From NCBI RefSeq assembly GCF_001424165.1, contig NZ_LMOJ01000012.1, positions 434,863-498,862 of the forward strand: a DNA stretch of 64,000 nucleotides, in the 5' to 3' direction. Within the stretch, counting starts at the first letter, position 1. The number at the start of each line of letters is the position of its first letter. Below are positions 19,904 through 32,289 of this stretch, one piece after another. The translations under genes were made by a program, and so were the position numbers. The notes beneath the pieces were generated by a model. That model had not been told where the DNA came from. It saw only the letters and a program-made list of their open reading frames with translations, and did no database searches. This stretch comes from Massilia sp. Leaf139 (lineage in GTDB: Bacteria; Pseudomonadota; Gammaproteobacteria; Burkholderiales; Burkholderiaceae_D).

Positions 19904-21478
19904 ATGATTCAACGTTCGACTCGTTTTACGAAAAAGACTTTCAGCCTGTGCCTGGTCGCAGCCGCGGTCGGGATGCTCTGCAATACCGCCAGCGCCGCCG
20001 AGGTTGACGGCGACACCACCCGCGTCATCGTCAAGTTCAAGAAAGGCCAGAAAGCCCTCCTGAAAGGCCTGGTCGGCAACCTCAAAGGCAAGGTCAAGCA
20101 CGAAATCTTCAATGAGGACGCGATGGCCGTCGAAGTGCCGCGCGCCGCGCTGAAAGGCCTGGAAAACAACCCGAACGTCGAATACATCGAGGAAGATGCG
20201 AAGCGTTATCCGCTGGCGCTGACCTCGCCATCGACCGGCACCCCTTACGCCGCCGGCCAGCTGGTGCCATACGGAATCAAGATGGTGCAGGCCGACCTGC
20301 TGAGCGATGCCGCCGCCGCCAATCGCAAGGTCTGCATCATCGACTCCGGCTACGACCGCAACCACGAAGACCTGTCGGCCAACGTCGTCACCGGCGAATA
20401 CGACAGCGGCACCGGCTGGTGGTACACCGACGAGAACCACCACGGCACCCACGTCGCCGGCACCATCGCCGCGATCAACAACAGCGGCACCGGCGTAGTC
20501 GGCGTCAACGCCAACAAGCAGCTCAAACTGCACATCGTCAAAGTGTTCGGCGCGGACGCCTGGGCCTATTCGTCGAGCCTGGCCTCGGCCGCCAACAAGT
20601 GCAAGGCCGCGGGTGCGAACGTGATCTCGATGTCGCTGGGCGGCTCGGTCTCGAACAACACCGAGAAGAACACCTTCGCCTCGCTGGAAGCGGCCGGCAT
20701 CCTCTCGATCGCCGCCGCCGGCAACGACGGCAACACCCGTGCCTCCTACCCTGCCGGCTACGCCAGCGTGGTCTCGGTCGGCGCGGTCGACGAGAACAAG
20801 GCCTGGGCTAGCTTCTCGCAGTACAACAGCAAGGTCGAACTGGCCGGCCCAGGCGTCGGCGTGCTGTCGACCGTGCCGATGGGCTCCGGCCAGGAAGCCG
20901 TGCTGACGGTCGGTTCGTCGAGCTATGCACCGGGCGCGATGGAAGGCTCGCCGGTGAAAACCGCGACCGCGCCGCTGGCCGATTTCGGCATCGGCGACAA
21001 GGTCAACACCGCCGTTTCGGGCAAGGTCTGCCTGATCCAGCGCGGCACGGTCGACTTCGCGGTCAAGGTGCAGAACTGCCAGAACAGCGGCGGCGTCGGC
21101 GCAGTCGTGTACAACAACGTGGCAGGCGCCTTCGGCGGCACGCTGGGCACGGTCGTGACCAGCATCCCGTCGGTCACCGCCACCGACGCGGCCGGCACTG
21201 CGATGAAAGCGCAGCTGGGCCAGAGCGCCACCGTCGGTATCAAGGCATCGAACTACGCCTACTTCGACGGCACCTCGATGGCAACGCCGCACGTTTCGGC
21301 CGTCGCCGCCCTGGTGTGGAGCTACTTCCCGACCTGCACCGCCACCCAGATCCGCGCTTCGCTGGGCAAGAGCGCGCTCGACCTGGGCACCGCTGGCCGC
21401 GACACCAAGTACGGCTTCGGTCTGGTGCAGGCGAAGGCTGCCTACGACCGGATCAAGTCGCTGGGCTGCGGGATGTAA
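19904..21478 (+). CDS. Secreted subtilisin-like serine protease (S8) with PA domain
   Basis: A 524-residue preproprotein. A signal peptide runs to about residue 32; an I9-type propeptide (TRVIVKFKKGQKALLK to VEYIEEDAKRYPL) follows to about residue 102. The catalytic triad is D147 (CIIDSGYD), H180 (HGTHVAG) and S458 (FDGTSMATPHVS), with the oxyanion asparagine in AAAGNDG. A protease-associated (PA) domain, about residues 340-445 (KVCLIQRGTVDFAVKVQNCQNSG within it), is inserted between the asparagine and serine motifs. It is probably an extracellular, self-processing protease. It has a strong terminator and stands alone. Confidence 0.95.
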   Translation: MIQRSTRFTKKTFSLCLVAAAVGMLCNTASAAEVDGDTTRVIVKFKKGQKALLKGLVGNLKGKVKHEIFNEDAMAVEVPRAALKGLENNPNVEYIEEDAKRYPLALTSPSTGTPYAAGQLVPYGIKMVQADLLSDAAAANRKVCIIDSGYDRNHEDLSANVVTGEYDSGTGWWYTDENHHGTHVAGTIAAINNSGTGVVGVNANKQLKLHIVKVFGADAWAYSSSLASAANKCKAAGANVISMSLGGSVSNNTEKNTFASLEAAGILSIAAAGNDGNTRASYPAGYASVVSVGAVDENKAWASFSQYNSKVELAGPGVGVLSTVPMGSGQEAVLTVGSSSYAPGAMEGSPVKTATAPLADFGIGDKVNTAVSGKVCLIQRGTVDFAVKVQNCQNSGGVGAVVYNNVAGAFGGTLGTVVTSIPSVTATDAAGTAMKAQLGQSATVGIKASNYAYFDGTSMATPHVSAVAALVWSYFPTCTATQIRASLGKSALDLGTAGRDTKYGFGLVQAKAAYDRIKSLGCGM

Positions 21479-21496
21479 TTTGGTTGTAGGCCCACC

Positions 21497-21530
21497 GTAA
21501 AAAAGGACGCTTCGGCGTCCTTTTTTTACG
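21497..21530 (+). terminator. Rho-independent terminator, bidirectional form
   Basis: GTAAAAAAAGGACGC, loop TTCG, then GCGTCCTTTTTTTAC. The stem, UUCG tetraloop and T run are textbook, and the A run on the other side lets it also serve the convergent channel gene. Confidence 0.93.
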
Positions 21531-21603
21531 TCGCGTGGTTTCATGCGGTGAAACGCGTGGGCACGGGTGCCCATGCGTTTGCCCTCGGCAAACCGGCAGC
21601 GTC

Positions 21604-22275
21604 TTATTGTTTGCTCGACGGCTGCATCGTCAACCCGATCAAACGCGCCACGACGGATGCCAAATACATCAAGCCGACGAACATCTCGATGCTGGCCAGC
21701 GCACGCGCGTGCACCGTCAGGGGAATGACGTCGCCGATACCCGTCGAGGACAGCAGCGCGAAGCTGAGGTAATTCAGCTCCGTCCAGGTGCGCGGGAGGT
21801 CGGCATTGACGGCGGCGGCGAACGACCCGGGCGCCAGCGCCTGCACCACCAGGTAGAGGTGGGTGAAACCCCAGGCCAGCAAAGTAAAGGTCGCGCCGGC
21901 GGCGAACAGCTCGTCGGTGGTGACGTGGCGGTCGGCCATCATGTAGGCGATCAGGCTGCCGGCGGCATAGAAATAGAACAAGGCTTCCAGGGCCGACGAC
22001 CAGGCTTGCAGGTAAGGCAGCTCGAACAGCATCTGCGCCGTCAGGAGCGCGATGATCGGCACCGACATCGCGACGCAGAACCAGGTTTCGCCGGGCGTGC
22101 GGCGCACCATGCGGATGGTGAAGGCGAGGATCACGATGCCGAAGGCGTTGAAGGCAACGTGGCCGTAACGCGTCTGTTCGAGGAAGGGATACAGCACCAT
22201 GCCCAGCAGCTGGGACAGCAGCAGGATGGCGGACGGGTGGCGGCGGGTACGGACGATCAGGCGGAGAAGGCGCAT
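21604..22275 (-). CDS. Potassium-channel-like membrane protein
   Basis: A 223-residue protein with about six hydrophobic segments. Near the C-terminus a pore-like stretch ELNYLSFALLSSTGIGDVIP is followed by a last span ending YLASVVARLIGL. That is the layout of two-TM ion-channel (Ion_trans_2) domains with four extra N-terminal spans. The selectivity filter reads TGIGD rather than TVGYGD, so ion selectivity is uncertain. The start MRLLRLIVRTRRHPSA is preferred because the 14 in-frame residues upstream add nothing family-like. Confidence 0.75.
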   Translation of the reverse strand: MRLLRLIVRTRRHPSAILLLSQLLGMVLYPFLEQTRYGHVAFNAFGIVILAFTIRMVRRTPGETWFCVAMSVPIIALLTAQMLFELPYLQAWSSALEALFYFYAAGSLIAYMMADRHVTTDELFAAGATFTLLAWGFTHLYLVVQALAPGSFAAAVNADLPRTWTELNYLSFALLSSTGIGDVIPLTVHARALASIEMFVGLMYLASVVARLIGLTMQPSSKQ

Positions 22276-22367
22276 CGGTTTTTTATGGAAAATAGTCGAT
22301 GGCGCCATTGTAGGCACAAGCGCAAGCCGGGTGCGGCACGCTCGATCGAGGTATAAATTCGGGCATG

Positions 22368-22393
22368 AAAAAACCCGCCTCGGGGACGGGTTT
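22368..22393 (-). terminator. Rho-independent terminator of cheW
   Basis: On the minus strand, AAACCCGTCCCCGAGGCGGGTTTTTT forms a stem with a T run 20 bases after the cheW stop. Confidence 0.85.
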
Positions 22394-22412
22394 CGTGCGA
22401 AGCGGCTGTGCC

Positions 22413-22889
22413 TTACGCGGCGACGGTGTCGATGACGCCCATCTCTTCCGACGACATCAGGCGGTCGATGTCGACCAGGATGATCATGCGCTCGTCGACG
22501 GTGCCGAGGCCGACCAGGTAGTCGGTGTTCAGCGCGCCGCCCATGTCGGGTGCCGGCTTGATCTGGTCGGCGGTCAGCGAGATCACGTCCGAGACCGAAT
22601 CGACCACCATGCCCACCACGCGATCCTGGATGTTCAGGATGATCACGACGGTGAACTGGTTGTAGGTCGGCTCGCCCAGCTTGAACTTGATGCGCATGTC
22701 GACGATCGGCACGATGGTGCCGCGCAGGTTGACCACGCCCTTGACGTGTTCCGGCGCGCTGGCGATGCGCGTCACCGATTCGTAGCCGCGGATTTCCTGA
22801 ACTTTCAGGATCTTGATGCCGTATTCCTCGTTGCCGAGTTTAAAGGCGAGCGCTTCGAGCACGCCATCGTTCATCAACGTGTTGTCCAT
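22413..22889 (-). CDS. cheW: Chemotaxis adaptor protein CheW
   Basis: A 158-residue single-domain CheW protein, which links chemoreceptors to the kinase CheA. Visible motifs are [51 protein letters not shown] and [11 protein letters not shown]. No cheA, receptor or flagellar gene is nearby, so it is an isolated copy in this window with its own terminator. Confidence 0.93.
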   Translation of the reverse strand: MDNTLMNDGVLEALAFKLGNEEYGIKILKVQEIRGYESVTRIASAPEHVKGVVNLRGTIVPIVDMRIKFKLGEPTYNQFTVVIILNIQDRVVGMVVDSVSDVISLTADQIKPAPDMGGALNTDYLVGLGTVDERMIILVDIDRLMSSEEMGVIDTVAA

Positions 22890-23002
22890 GATAATGAGGG
22901 GGTAGGAGAGAAAAGAATACCGGGATTATATATTTTTGCCGCAAGGCAATAAACAACGGCGTGCATCGCCACCCCGATTTGTCTCTCCCTTGCAACGAGA
23001 AG

Positions 23003-23626
23003 TCACCCGATCTCTGGCTTATCGAACAAGGCCGCCATGCGCCGCGCCGCCGCTTCCGGTTCGGAGTCGCCATAGACAGCCGTGATTGCCGCCACCATGT
23101 CCGCCCCGCGCGCCACCAGCGGCGCCGCGTTCTGCGCCGTCATGCCGCCGATGACGACCAGCGGCAGCGCCAGCTGTGCGCGCGCCGTATCGAGCAGGGC
23201 CGGCGGCGTGACGAAATCATAACGCTTCACCGGCGACGGATAAAAGCCGCCGAAGGCGGCATAGCTGGCGCCGTCGCGCTCGGCCGCGTGCGCCAGCGCC
23301 AGCTCGCCGTAACAGGAGACGCCGACGATCCTGTCCTGCCCCAGTGCCCGCCGCGCCGCTGTCGGCGCGCCGTCGAGGGCGCCTAGATGCACGCCGTCGG
23401 CGTCGATGCGCATGCACAGGTCGAGGTGATCATTGACGACGAGGCGGCGCCGGTGGCGCCGGCACAGCGCCAGCAGCGCCGTGGCCTGTTCCAGGCGCAG
23501 GCTGCCGTCGGCGTCCTTGTTCCGGTATTGCACCAGGGCGGCGCCGCCGCGCAGGGCCGCTTCGGTGGCGGCCAGCAGGCGGTCGGTATCGCTCCAGTTG
23601 GGGGTGACGAGGTAGAGGCCGCGCAT
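23003..23626 (-). CDS. thiE: Thiamine phosphate synthase
   Basis: Joins HMP pyrophosphate and thiazole phosphate to thiamine phosphate. The 207-residue TIM-barrel protein shows ALVQYRNKDAD (substrate-binding region), LVVNDHLDLCMRIDADGVHLG, and the C-terminal phosphate-binding VVIGGMTAQNAAPLVARGADMVAAITAVYG. It is the last gene of the thiC operon, 9 bases after thiD. Confidence 0.95.
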   Translation of the reverse strand: MRGLYLVTPNWSDTDRLLAATEAALRGGAALVQYRNKDADGSLRLEQATALLALCRRHRRRLVVNDHLDLCMRIDADGVHLGALDGAPTAARRALGQDRIVGVSCYGELALAHAAERDGASYAAFGGFYPSPVKRYDFVTPPALLDTARAQLALPLVVIGGMTAQNAAPLVARGADMVAAITAVYGDSEPEAAARRMAALFDKPEIG

Positions 23627-23635
23627 GGGGGCTCC

Positions 23636-24397
23636 TTAAGAGGACGGTTGAAGAAAGCGGCGCGGAATGCGCTGCCCGGGGGCGATCGCATAGGCCTGCG
23701 CGAGCGCCGCATGGCAGTAGGCCTGGGCCGCGCCGAGGGCGTCGAGCATGCCCTCGCCCAGCGCCAGGCGCGCCGCCAGCGCCGCGGCCAGCGTGCAGCC
23801 GCTGCCGTGGTACTGCGCAGGCAGGCGCGGCCAGCGCCAGCGCTGCACCAGGGCGCCGTCGCGGTACCAGCGGTTGGTGACGAACTGGCCCTCGCCATGG
23901 CCGCCCGTGACCAGGAGCTGGGCACAAACTGAGTCGCTGATGAGGTCGCCGATACTGCAGGCCTCCGGCTCGTTCGGCAGCGCGATGGTGGCCAGCGCCA
24001 GCAGTTCGGCCACGCTCTCGACCGGGTCGTCCGTGCCCAGCGCGTCGCCGCGGCCGCTCGAGAGCACCGGGTCGAGCACGATCGGCAGTCCTGGGTTGTG
24101 CGCGCGCAGGCGGCGCAGCAGGCCGGCGATCGCGCGCGCGTTCGCGCGGCTGCCGGGAATGCCGATCTTGACGGCGCCAATGGCGCACACGGCCGCCACC
24201 GCTTCGGCCTGGCGCAGCACGAAACCGGCGTCGACCGGCTGCACCGCGTGTACGCGCTCGTTGTCCTGCACCGTGAGCGCGGTCGCCACCGGCAGCGCGT
24301 GCGCGCCCTGCGCGGCGATCGCCTGCACGTCGGCCGCCAGGCCCGCCCCGCCGCCGGGGTCGAGTCCGGCGAAGACCAGCACGCAGGGCGGGTTCAC
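23636..24397 (-). CDS. thiD: Hydroxymethylpyrimidine (phosphate) kinase
   Basis: Phosphorylates HMP and HMP-phosphate to give HMP pyrophosphate for ThiE. The 253-residue ribokinase-fold protein starts with [20 protein letters not shown] and has the catalytic [15 protein letters not shown] anion-hole motif. The start is a GTG at 24397 that overlaps the thiG stop (GTGA, 24394-24397), pointing to translational coupling. The first 27 residues of a longer open frame upstream are a thiG shadow. Confidence 0.92.
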   Translation of the reverse strand: MNPPCVLVFAGLDPGGGAGLAADVQAIAAQGAHALPVATALTVQDNERVHAVQPVDAGFVLRQAEAVAAVCAIGAVKIGIPGSRANARAIAGLLRRLRAHNPGLPIVLDPVLSSGRGDALGTDDPVESVAELLALATIALPNEPEACSIGDLISDSVCAQLLVTGGHGEGQFVTNRWYRDGALVQRWRWPRLPAQYHGSGCTLAAALAARLALGEGMLDALGAAQAYCHAALAQAYAIAPGQRIPRRFLQPSS

Positions 24398-25176
24398 GCG
24401 ATGTGCCCCTCGAGCGGCGAGGACGGCGAGGCGGCGAAGCGCCTGGGCATGCGCCCGGCCAGGTAGGCTGCGCGCCCGGCCTGCACCGCCAGCTTCATCG
24501 CCTGCGCCATCAGCACGGGCTTCCGCGCATTCGCGATCGCCGTGTTCATCAGCACGCCGTCGCAGCCGAGTTCCATGGCGATGGCCGCATCCGACGCGGT
24601 GCCGACGCCGGCATCGACCAGCACCGGCACCGTCGCCTCCTCGATGATCAGCCCCAGGTTCCAGGGGTTGAGGATGCCCATGCCCGAGCCGATCAGGGAA
24701 GCGAGCGGCATCACCGCCACCGCGCCGATCTCCTGCAGGATGCGCGCCTGCACCGGGTCGTCGCTGCAGTAGACCATCACGTCGAAGCCGTCGCGCACCA
24801 GGATATCCAGCGCCTTGATCGTCTCCGGCATGTGCGGGAACAGGGTCTTCTCGTCGCCCAGCACCTCCAGCTTGACGAGCCGGTGCCCGTCGAGCAGCTC
24901 GCGCGCCATCTGCAGCGTGTAGACGGCGTCCTGCGCGTTGTAGCAGCCCGCGCTGTTGGGCAGGATGGTGAAGCGGTTCGGCGGCAGCACGTCGAGCAGG
25001 TTCGGGGCATTCGCGTCCTGGCCGATGTTCACGCGCCGGATCGCCACCGTCACGATCTCGGCTTCGGCCGCGAGCGTGGCCTCGCGCGTTTCGTTCAGGT
25101 CGCGGTACTTGCCGCTGCCGACCAGCAGTCGCGAATGGTAGCTCTTGCCTGCGATGGTCAATAGGTCTTCGTTCAT
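24394..25176 (-). CDS. thiG: Thiazole synthase
   Basis: Makes the thiazole phosphate ring from deoxyxylulose phosphate, dehydroglycine and ThiS thiocarboxylate. The 260-residue protein has [54 protein letters not shown] and [22 protein letters not shown], all family motifs, with the Schiff-base lysine expected in the KLEVLGD region. It lies 12 bases after thiS. Confidence 0.96.
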   Translation of the reverse strand: MNEDLLTIAGKSYHSRLLVGSGKYRDLNETREATLAAEAEIVTVAIRRVNIGQDANAPNLLDVLPPNRFTILPNSAGCYNAQDAVYTLQMARELLDGHRLVKLEVLGDEKTLFPHMPETIKALDILVRDGFDVMVYCSDDPVQARILQEIGAVAVMPLASLIGSGMGILNPWNLGLIIEEATVPVLVDAGVGTASDAAIAMELGCDGVLMNTAIANARKPVLMAQAMKLAVQAGRAAYLAGRMPRRFAASPSSPLEGHIA

Positions 25177-25188
25177 AGGTTCTCCTCC

Positions 25189-27468
<2,280 letters not shown>

Positions 27469-27606
27469 TGCTGCCGTGTGGCAGCGAGCGGATTATAGCG
27501 TCTCCGATTATCTTTACAAGAGATTAATTTGGGGCCGGGCCGGGAGCGCATCCCCGCCCGCCTCCTCTATAATGGTTCTTTTCGCACATTCAAACGCCAT
27601 CACATC

Positions 27607-30405
27607 ATGGAACTAGCCAAGTCTTTCGAGCCAGCCGACATCGAACAATACTGGCGCGCCGAGTGGGAACAGCGCGGGTATTTCACCGCCACCCTCGACG
27701 CCGACAAACCATCGTTCAGCATCCAGCTGCCGCCGCCGAACGTGACGGGCACGCTGCACATGGGCCATGCCTTCAACCAGACCGTGATGGATGGCCTGAC
27801 GCGCTACTACCGCATGCGCGGCTATAACACCGCCTGGGTGCCGGGCACCGACCACGCCGGCATCGCGACGCAAATCGTGGTCGAGCGCCAGCTCGACGCC
27901 CAGAAGATTTCGCGCCACGACCTCGGCCGCGACGCATTCATCGAGAAGGTCTGGGAGTGGAAGGAGCAATCCGGGAACACCATCACCGGCCAGATGCGCC
28001 GCCTGGGCGCGTCTCCCGACTGGAAGCGCGAATACTTCACGATGGACGAGACGCGCTCGAAAGTCGTGTCCGAGGTCTTCGTGCGCCTCTATGAACAGGG
28101 CCTGATCTACCGCGGCAAGCGCCTGGTGAACTGGGACCCGAAGCTGGGCACCGCCGTCTCCGACCTGGAAGTCGACTCGGTCGAGGAAGACGGCTCGATG
28201 TGGTACATCCAGTACCCGCTGGCCGACGGCTCGGGTCACCTGACGGTGGCCACCACCCGTCCCGAGACCATGCTGGGCGACGTCGCCGTGGCGGTCGATC
28301 CGACCGACGAGCGCTATACGCACCTCCACGGCAAGCTGCTGAAATTGCCGCTGACGGAGCGCGAAATCCCGATCATCGCCGACGACTACGTCGACAAGGA
28401 ATTCGGCACCGGCTGCGTGAAAATCACGCCGGCCCACGACTTCAATGACTACGCCGTCGGCCAGCGCGGGGGCCTGGCGCCGATCACGGTCATGACGCTC
28501 GACGCGAAGATGAACGAGAACGCCCCGGCCAAGTACCAGGGCCTGGATCGCTTCGCCGCGCGCAAACAGATCGTGGCCGACCTCGAAGCCCTCGGCCTGC
28601 TCGAACAGGTCAAACCGCACAAGCTGATGGTGCCGCGCGGCGACCGTACCGGCGTCGTCATCGAGCCGATGCTGACCGACCAGTGGTTCGTCGCCATGAC
28701 CAAGCCGGCCCCTAGCGGCACCTTCAATCCGGGCAAGTCGATCACCGAAGTGGCGCTGGAAAAGGTCGCCAGCGGCGAGATCAAGTTCGTGCCCGAGAAC
28801 TGGAGCACGACCTACAACCAGTGGCTGGGCAACATCCAGGACTGGTGCATCTCGCGCCAGCTGTGGTGGGGCCACCGCATTCCGGCCTGGTTCGACGAGC
28901 TTGGGAACATCATCGTCGCCCGCGACGAGGAAGAAGCCAAGGCGAAAGCCGCCGCGCAAGGCATCACCGGCGCGCTGCGCCGCGACGAGGACGTGCTCGA
29001 CACCTGGTTCTCCTCGGCCCTGGTGCCTTTCTCGACCATGGGCTGGCCTGAAGAGACGCCGGACATGAAGATGTTCCTGCCCTCGTCGGTGCTGGTGACC
29101 GGCTTCGACATCATCTTCTTCTGGGTCGCGCGCATGGTCATGATGACGGCGCACTTCACGGGCAAGGTGCCCTTCGAGACCGTCTACGTGCACGGCCTGG
29201 TGCGCGATTCGCAGGGTCAGAAGATGTCGAAGTCGAAGGGCAATACGCTCGACCCGATCGACCTGATCGACGGCATCGACCTCGAGTCGCTGGTGAACAA
29301 GCGCACCGCCGGCCTGATGGATCCGCGCGCCGCCGAGAAGATCGCCAAGGCGACCCGCAAGGAGTTCCCGAGCGGGATCCCGGCCTTCGGCACCGACGCC
29401 GTGCGTTTCACCATGGCGAGCTACGCCTCCTTAGGCCGCAACATCAACTTCGACCTGGGCCGTGCCGAGGGCTACCGCAACTTCTGCAACAAGCTGTGGA
29501 ACGCGACCCGCTTCGTGATGATGAACACGGAAGGCAAGGATTGCGGCAAGCCGGATGACGCCGACCTGTCGCCGGCCGACAAGTGGATCATCTCGCTGAT
29601 GAACCGCGCAGAGCTGGAAGTGGCGAAGGGCTTCGCCGACTACCGCTTCGACAACATCGCCAGCGCCATCTACAAGTTCGTCTGGGACGAGTACTGCGAC
29701 TGGTACCTGGAAGTGGCCAAGGTCACCGTCCAGCAGGGCACCGAGGCGCAGCAGCGCGCCACCCGCCATACCCTGCTGCGCGTGCTGGAAGTGATCCTGC
29801 GCCTGGCGCATCCGGTGATCCCGTTCGTGACCGAAGCGCTGTGGCAGGCAATCGCACCAATGGCCGGCAAGACCGGTGATTCGATCATGCTGCAGCCCTA
29901 CCCGATCGCCAACGAAGCCCTGATCAGCGAAGAGGCCGAAGGCTGGATGGCGCAGCTGAAGGAGTTGACGAATGCGACCCGCAACCTGCGCGGCGAAATG
30001 AAACTGTCGCCGTCGGTGCGCGTGCCCCTCATCGTCGAGCCGGGCAACGACCAGGATCGCGCCAACATGGCCGGCTTCGCGCCCTTCATCGCGTCGCTCG
30101 GCAAGCTGGCCGAAGTGCAGATCGTCGACGCGCTGCCGGAATCGCCGGCCGCAGTGTCGATCGTCGGCACGACCAAGCTGATGCTGAAGGTCGAGATCGA
30201 CGTCAAGGCCGAGCGCGAGCGCCTCTCGAAGGAGATCGCGCGCCTGGAAGGCGAGATCGCCAAGGCCAACGGCAAGCTGTCGAGCGAGAGCTTCGTCGCG
30301 CGCGCGCCGGCGGCCGTCGTGGCCCAGGAAAAGGAACGCGTCGCGAACTTCTCGGCCACCCTGGCCAAGATGCAGGAACAGCTGAGCAAGCTGGCCGCGG
30401 AGTAA
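27607..30405 (+). CDS. valS: Valine-tRNA ligase
   Basis: A 932-residue class I synthetase that charges tRNA-Val. HMGH is at residues 51-54 (HIGH motif) and KMSKS at 539-543. The editing domain lies between ([15 protein letters not shown]). The C-terminal end from about residue 865 is the coiled-coil arm ([20 protein letters not shown]). Length matches the family. The ATG at 27607 is the family start; the upstream in-frame extension has no support. Confidence 0.97.
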   Translation: MELAKSFEPADIEQYWRAEWEQRGYFTATLDADKPSFSIQLPPPNVTGTLHMGHAFNQTVMDGLTRYYRMRGYNTAWVPGTDHAGIATQIVVERQLDAQKISRHDLGRDAFIEKVWEWKEQSGNTITGQMRRLGASPDWKREYFTMDETRSKVVSEVFVRLYEQGLIYRGKRLVNWDPKLGTAVSDLEVDSVEEDGSMWYIQYPLADGSGHLTVATTRPETMLGDVAVAVDPTDERYTHLHGKLLKLPLTEREIPIIADDYVDKEFGTGCVKITPAHDFNDYAVGQRGGLAPITVMTLDAKMNENAPAKYQGLDRFAARKQIVADLEALGLLEQVKPHKLMVPRGDRTGVVIEPMLTDQWFVAMTKPAPSGTFNPGKSITEVALEKVASGEIKFVPENWSTTYNQWLGNIQDWCISRQLWWGHRIPAWFDELGNIIVARDEEEAKAKAAAQGITGALRRDEDVLDTWFSSALVPFSTMGWPEETPDMKMFLPSSVLVTGFDIIFFWVARMVMMTAHFTGKVPFETVYVHGLVRDSQGQKMSKSKGNTLDPIDLIDGIDLESLVNKRTAGLMDPRAAEKIAKATRKEFPSGIPAFGTDAVRFTMASYASLGRNINFDLGRAEGYRNFCNKLWNATRFVMMNTEGKDCGKPDDADLSPADKWIISLMNRAELEVAKGFADYRFDNIASAIYKFVWDEYCDWYLEVAKVTVQQGTEAQQRATRHTLLRVLEVILRLAHPVIPFVTEALWQAIAPMAGKTGDSIMLQPYPIANEALISEEAEGWMAQLKELTNATRNLRGEMKLSPSVRVPLIVEPGNDQDRANMAGFAPFIASLGKLAEVQIVDALPESPAAVSIVGTTKLMLKVEIDVKAERERLSKEIARLEGEIAKANGKLSSESFVARAPAAVVAQEKERVANFSATLAKMQEQLSKLAAE

Positions 30406-30419
30406 CCCGCACCATGAAG

Positions 30420-30449
30420 AACGCGGCCCCGGGGGCCGCGTTTTTTTTT
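30420..30449 (+). terminator. Rho-independent terminator of valS
   Basis: ACGCGGCCCC pairs with GGGGCCGCGT, followed by nine T, 15 bases after the valS stop. Confidence 0.92.
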
Positions 30450-30466
30450 GACCCAGGAAGAAGACC

Positions 30467-30835
30467 ATGATCCGTGACCACATGTATGTGCTGGCCGTGC
30501 CCGACCTTGCGCGTTCCGCCGCCTTCTACCGCGACGCCCTCGGCTTTACCGTGCACGAGATGGGCGACCCCGGCTGGCGCATGTTCGAACGCGACGGCTG
30601 CCGCATCATGGCCGGCGCCTGTCCCGACGCCATGCCCGCGGCCGACACCGGCGACCATGCGTATTTCGCCTACCTGGTGGTGACCGATGCCGATGCCGAG
30701 CATGCGCGCGCGCTGGCGGCCGGCGCCGAGATCGTCAAGCCTCTGCGCGACGAACCCTGGGACATGCGCGAGTTCGGCCTGCGCACGGTGGACGGCCACC
30801 GCATCATGGTCGGCCATGAACTGCCGGGCGCCTGA
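30467..30835 (+). CDS. VOC-superfamily (glyoxalase-like) protein
   Basis: A 122-residue protein with one vicinal-oxygen-chelate fold: VLAVPDLARSAAFYRDALGFTV at the start, WRMFERDGCRIMAG, then HAYFAYLVVTDADAEHARALAAGAE and the end FGLRTVDGHRIMVGHEL. The family includes glyoxalases, dioxygenases and antibiotic-resistance proteins, so substrate cannot be named. A GAAGAAG-type ribosome site precedes the ATG. Confidence 0.88.
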   Translation: MIRDHMYVLAVPDLARSAAFYRDALGFTVHEMGDPGWRMFERDGCRIMAGACPDAMPAADTGDHAYFAYLVVTDADAEHARALAAGAEIVKPLRDEPWDMREFGLRTVDGHRIMVGHELPGA

Positions 30836-30922
30836 AACATCCGGCAACGTTTTTGTTGGCAAGTTGCGCGCAGGGTTTGCTACACTGCCTGCCAGCGACA
30901 TCACAACAATGGAGACACCACC

Positions 30923-31369
30923 ATGCGTACCCTCATCAAAGCCGGCCTGATCGCCACCATGCTGTTCACCTCCGCCGCCTGGGCGCAAAACAATTCGGCG
31001 GTCGGCCTGTGGAAGACCATCGACGACGAAACGGGCAAGCCGAAGGCGCTGGTGCGCGTCACCGAAGAGAACGGCGCCCTGCAAGGCAAGATCGAAAAGC
31101 TGTTCCGCGGTCCGAACGAAGACCAGAACCCGACCTGCAGCGCCTGCACCGACTCGCGCAAGAACCAGCCGATCGTTGGCATGACCATCGTCTCGGGCCT
31201 GAAAAAGGACGGCAACGAATACACCGGCGGCGAGATCCTCGATCCGGCCAAGGGCAAGGTCTACAAGAGCAAGGCGACGCTGCGCGACGGCGGCCAGAAA
31301 CTCGAAGTGCGCGGCTATATCGGCGCGCCGATGTTCGGCCGCTCGCAAGTGTGGCAGCGCGAGCAGTAA
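30923..31369 (+). CDS. DUF2147 family exported protein
   Basis: A 148-residue protein with a signal peptide (AGLIATMLFTSAAWAQ) followed by VGLWKTIDDETGKPKALVRV, GKIEKLFRG, CSACTDSRKNQPIVGMTIVSGL and GGEILDPAKGKVYKSKATL. That order is diagnostic of DUF2147, a lipocalin-like periplasmic family of unknown role. GGAGACACC lies before the ATG. Confidence 0.9.
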   Translation: MRTLIKAGLIATMLFTSAAWAQNNSAVGLWKTIDDETGKPKALVRVTEENGALQGKIEKLFRGPNEDQNPTCSACTDSRKNQPIVGMTIVSGLKKDGNEYTGGEILDPAKGKVYKSKATLRDGGQKLEVRGYIGAPMFGRSQVWQREQ

Positions 31370-31389
31370 GACGTTTTAGCGTATCCACG

Positions 31390-31412
31390 AAGCGGCCCGC
31401 GGGCCGCTTTTT
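31390..31412 (+). terminator. Rho-independent terminator
   Basis: AAGCGGCCCGCGGGCCGCTTTTT, a perfect short stem with T run, 20 bases after the DUF2147 stop. Confidence 0.88.
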
Positions 31413-31430
31413 CATTGGTATCGAACGCCC

Positions 31431-31772
31431 ATGACCCTGACCCACAGCTACCTCTTCCTCGCCCTCGCCATCGTGGTCGAGGTGATCGGCACCACGGCCT
31501 TGAAGGCAACGGAGAATTTCACGCGCCTGTGGCCGAGCGTGCTGACCGTGGTCTGCTACGCCGCGTCCTTCTATCTGCTGACCTTCAGCTTGAGGGTGCT
31601 GCCGACCGGGATCGCCTATGCGATCTGGTCGGGTGTGGGAATCGTGCTGATCTCGGTGGTGAGCTGGGTCGTCTACAAGCAGCACCTGGATTTGCCGGCG
31701 CTGATCGGGCTCGGGCTGATCATTGCCGGCGTCCTGGTGATCAACCTGTTCTCGAAGAGCGTCGGGCACTAG
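31431..31772 (+). CDS. Small multidrug resistance (SMR) transporter, EmrE-like
   Basis: A 113-residue protein with four membrane spans. The first holds the essential glutamate in LALAIVVEVIGTTALKATENFTR (E17-type position), and GIAYAIWSGVGIVLI is the conserved GxAYAxWxGxG motif. This is the EmrE/QacC branch; it likely exports cationic compounds by proton exchange. The stop overlaps that of the convergent gene by 4 bases. Confidence 0.93.
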   Translation: MTLTHSYLFLALAIVVEVIGTTALKATENFTRLWPSVLTVVCYAASFYLLTFSLRVLPTGIAYAIWSGVGIVLISVVSWVVYKQHLDLPALIGLGLIIAGVLVINLFSKSVGH

Positions 31773-32158
31773 AGCCGGGTCATGCGGATCGTGTAATGCT
31801 GCTCCTCGCCGTCGCCATCGGTGCTCCAGCGCTGGTGCGCTTCCAGGGTGCTGTCGTCGACGCGGCGCCAGATGAACTGGCTGGGCGCGTTCACGGGTGC
31901 GAAGGTGGCGTGGTCGGCGCCGATCTCGGAGGCGCGCCAGGTGAACTTGCCCCACTCGGACAAGACCTCGCCATCGAGGAAGGTGATCGTGCTGCCGTCG
32001 CTGTGCTGGTCGAAGGCCGCGTTGCTGAAGCGGCGCGAGCGGAAAGTGCGCTGATCCAGCCGGTCGTACTGCTCGAAGAATTCCTTGCCGTCGGGGCTCT
32101 GCCCTTTCCAGCGGCCTTCGAGAAATTGCAGCTTACTGAAATCGTCCAGGCTGAACAT
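31769..32158 (-). CDS. Lipocalin-like small protein of unknown function
   Basis: A 129-residue protein without a signal peptide: FSKLQFLEGRWKGQSPDGKEFFEQYDRL at the start, then WRASEIGADHATFAPVN and SQFIWRRVDDSTLEAHQRW. The FLEGRWKG opening resembles the 'lipocalin-like' DUF6265/DUF1579-type families, but I cannot fix which. The ATG at 32158 is preferred; 18 more codons are open upstream. Its end overlaps the convergent SMR gene by 4 bases. Confidence 0.65.
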   Translation of the reverse strand: MFSLDDFSKLQFLEGRWKGQSPDGKEFFEQYDRLDQRTFRSRRFSNAAFDQHSDGSTITFLDGEVLSEWGKFTWRASEIGADHATFAPVNAPSQFIWRRVDDSTLEAHQRWSTDGDGEEQHYTIRMTRL

Positions 32159-32289
32159 GACAGGCTCTCCGTGATGGCATTCGATGGGCTGGTAAGGGCG
32201 GCTGGCCGCCATGGCACTCTACACCCGGCGCGCAACCATGGGCACGCGCCAGACGGCGGCACGCGGTCGGCGCATCGGGCGCATCTCGC

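Noticed and set aside
19886..21574. A 562-residue minus-strand open frame opposite the subtilase
   Set aside because: Shadow of a gene with complete catalytic triad and signal peptide on the plus strand.
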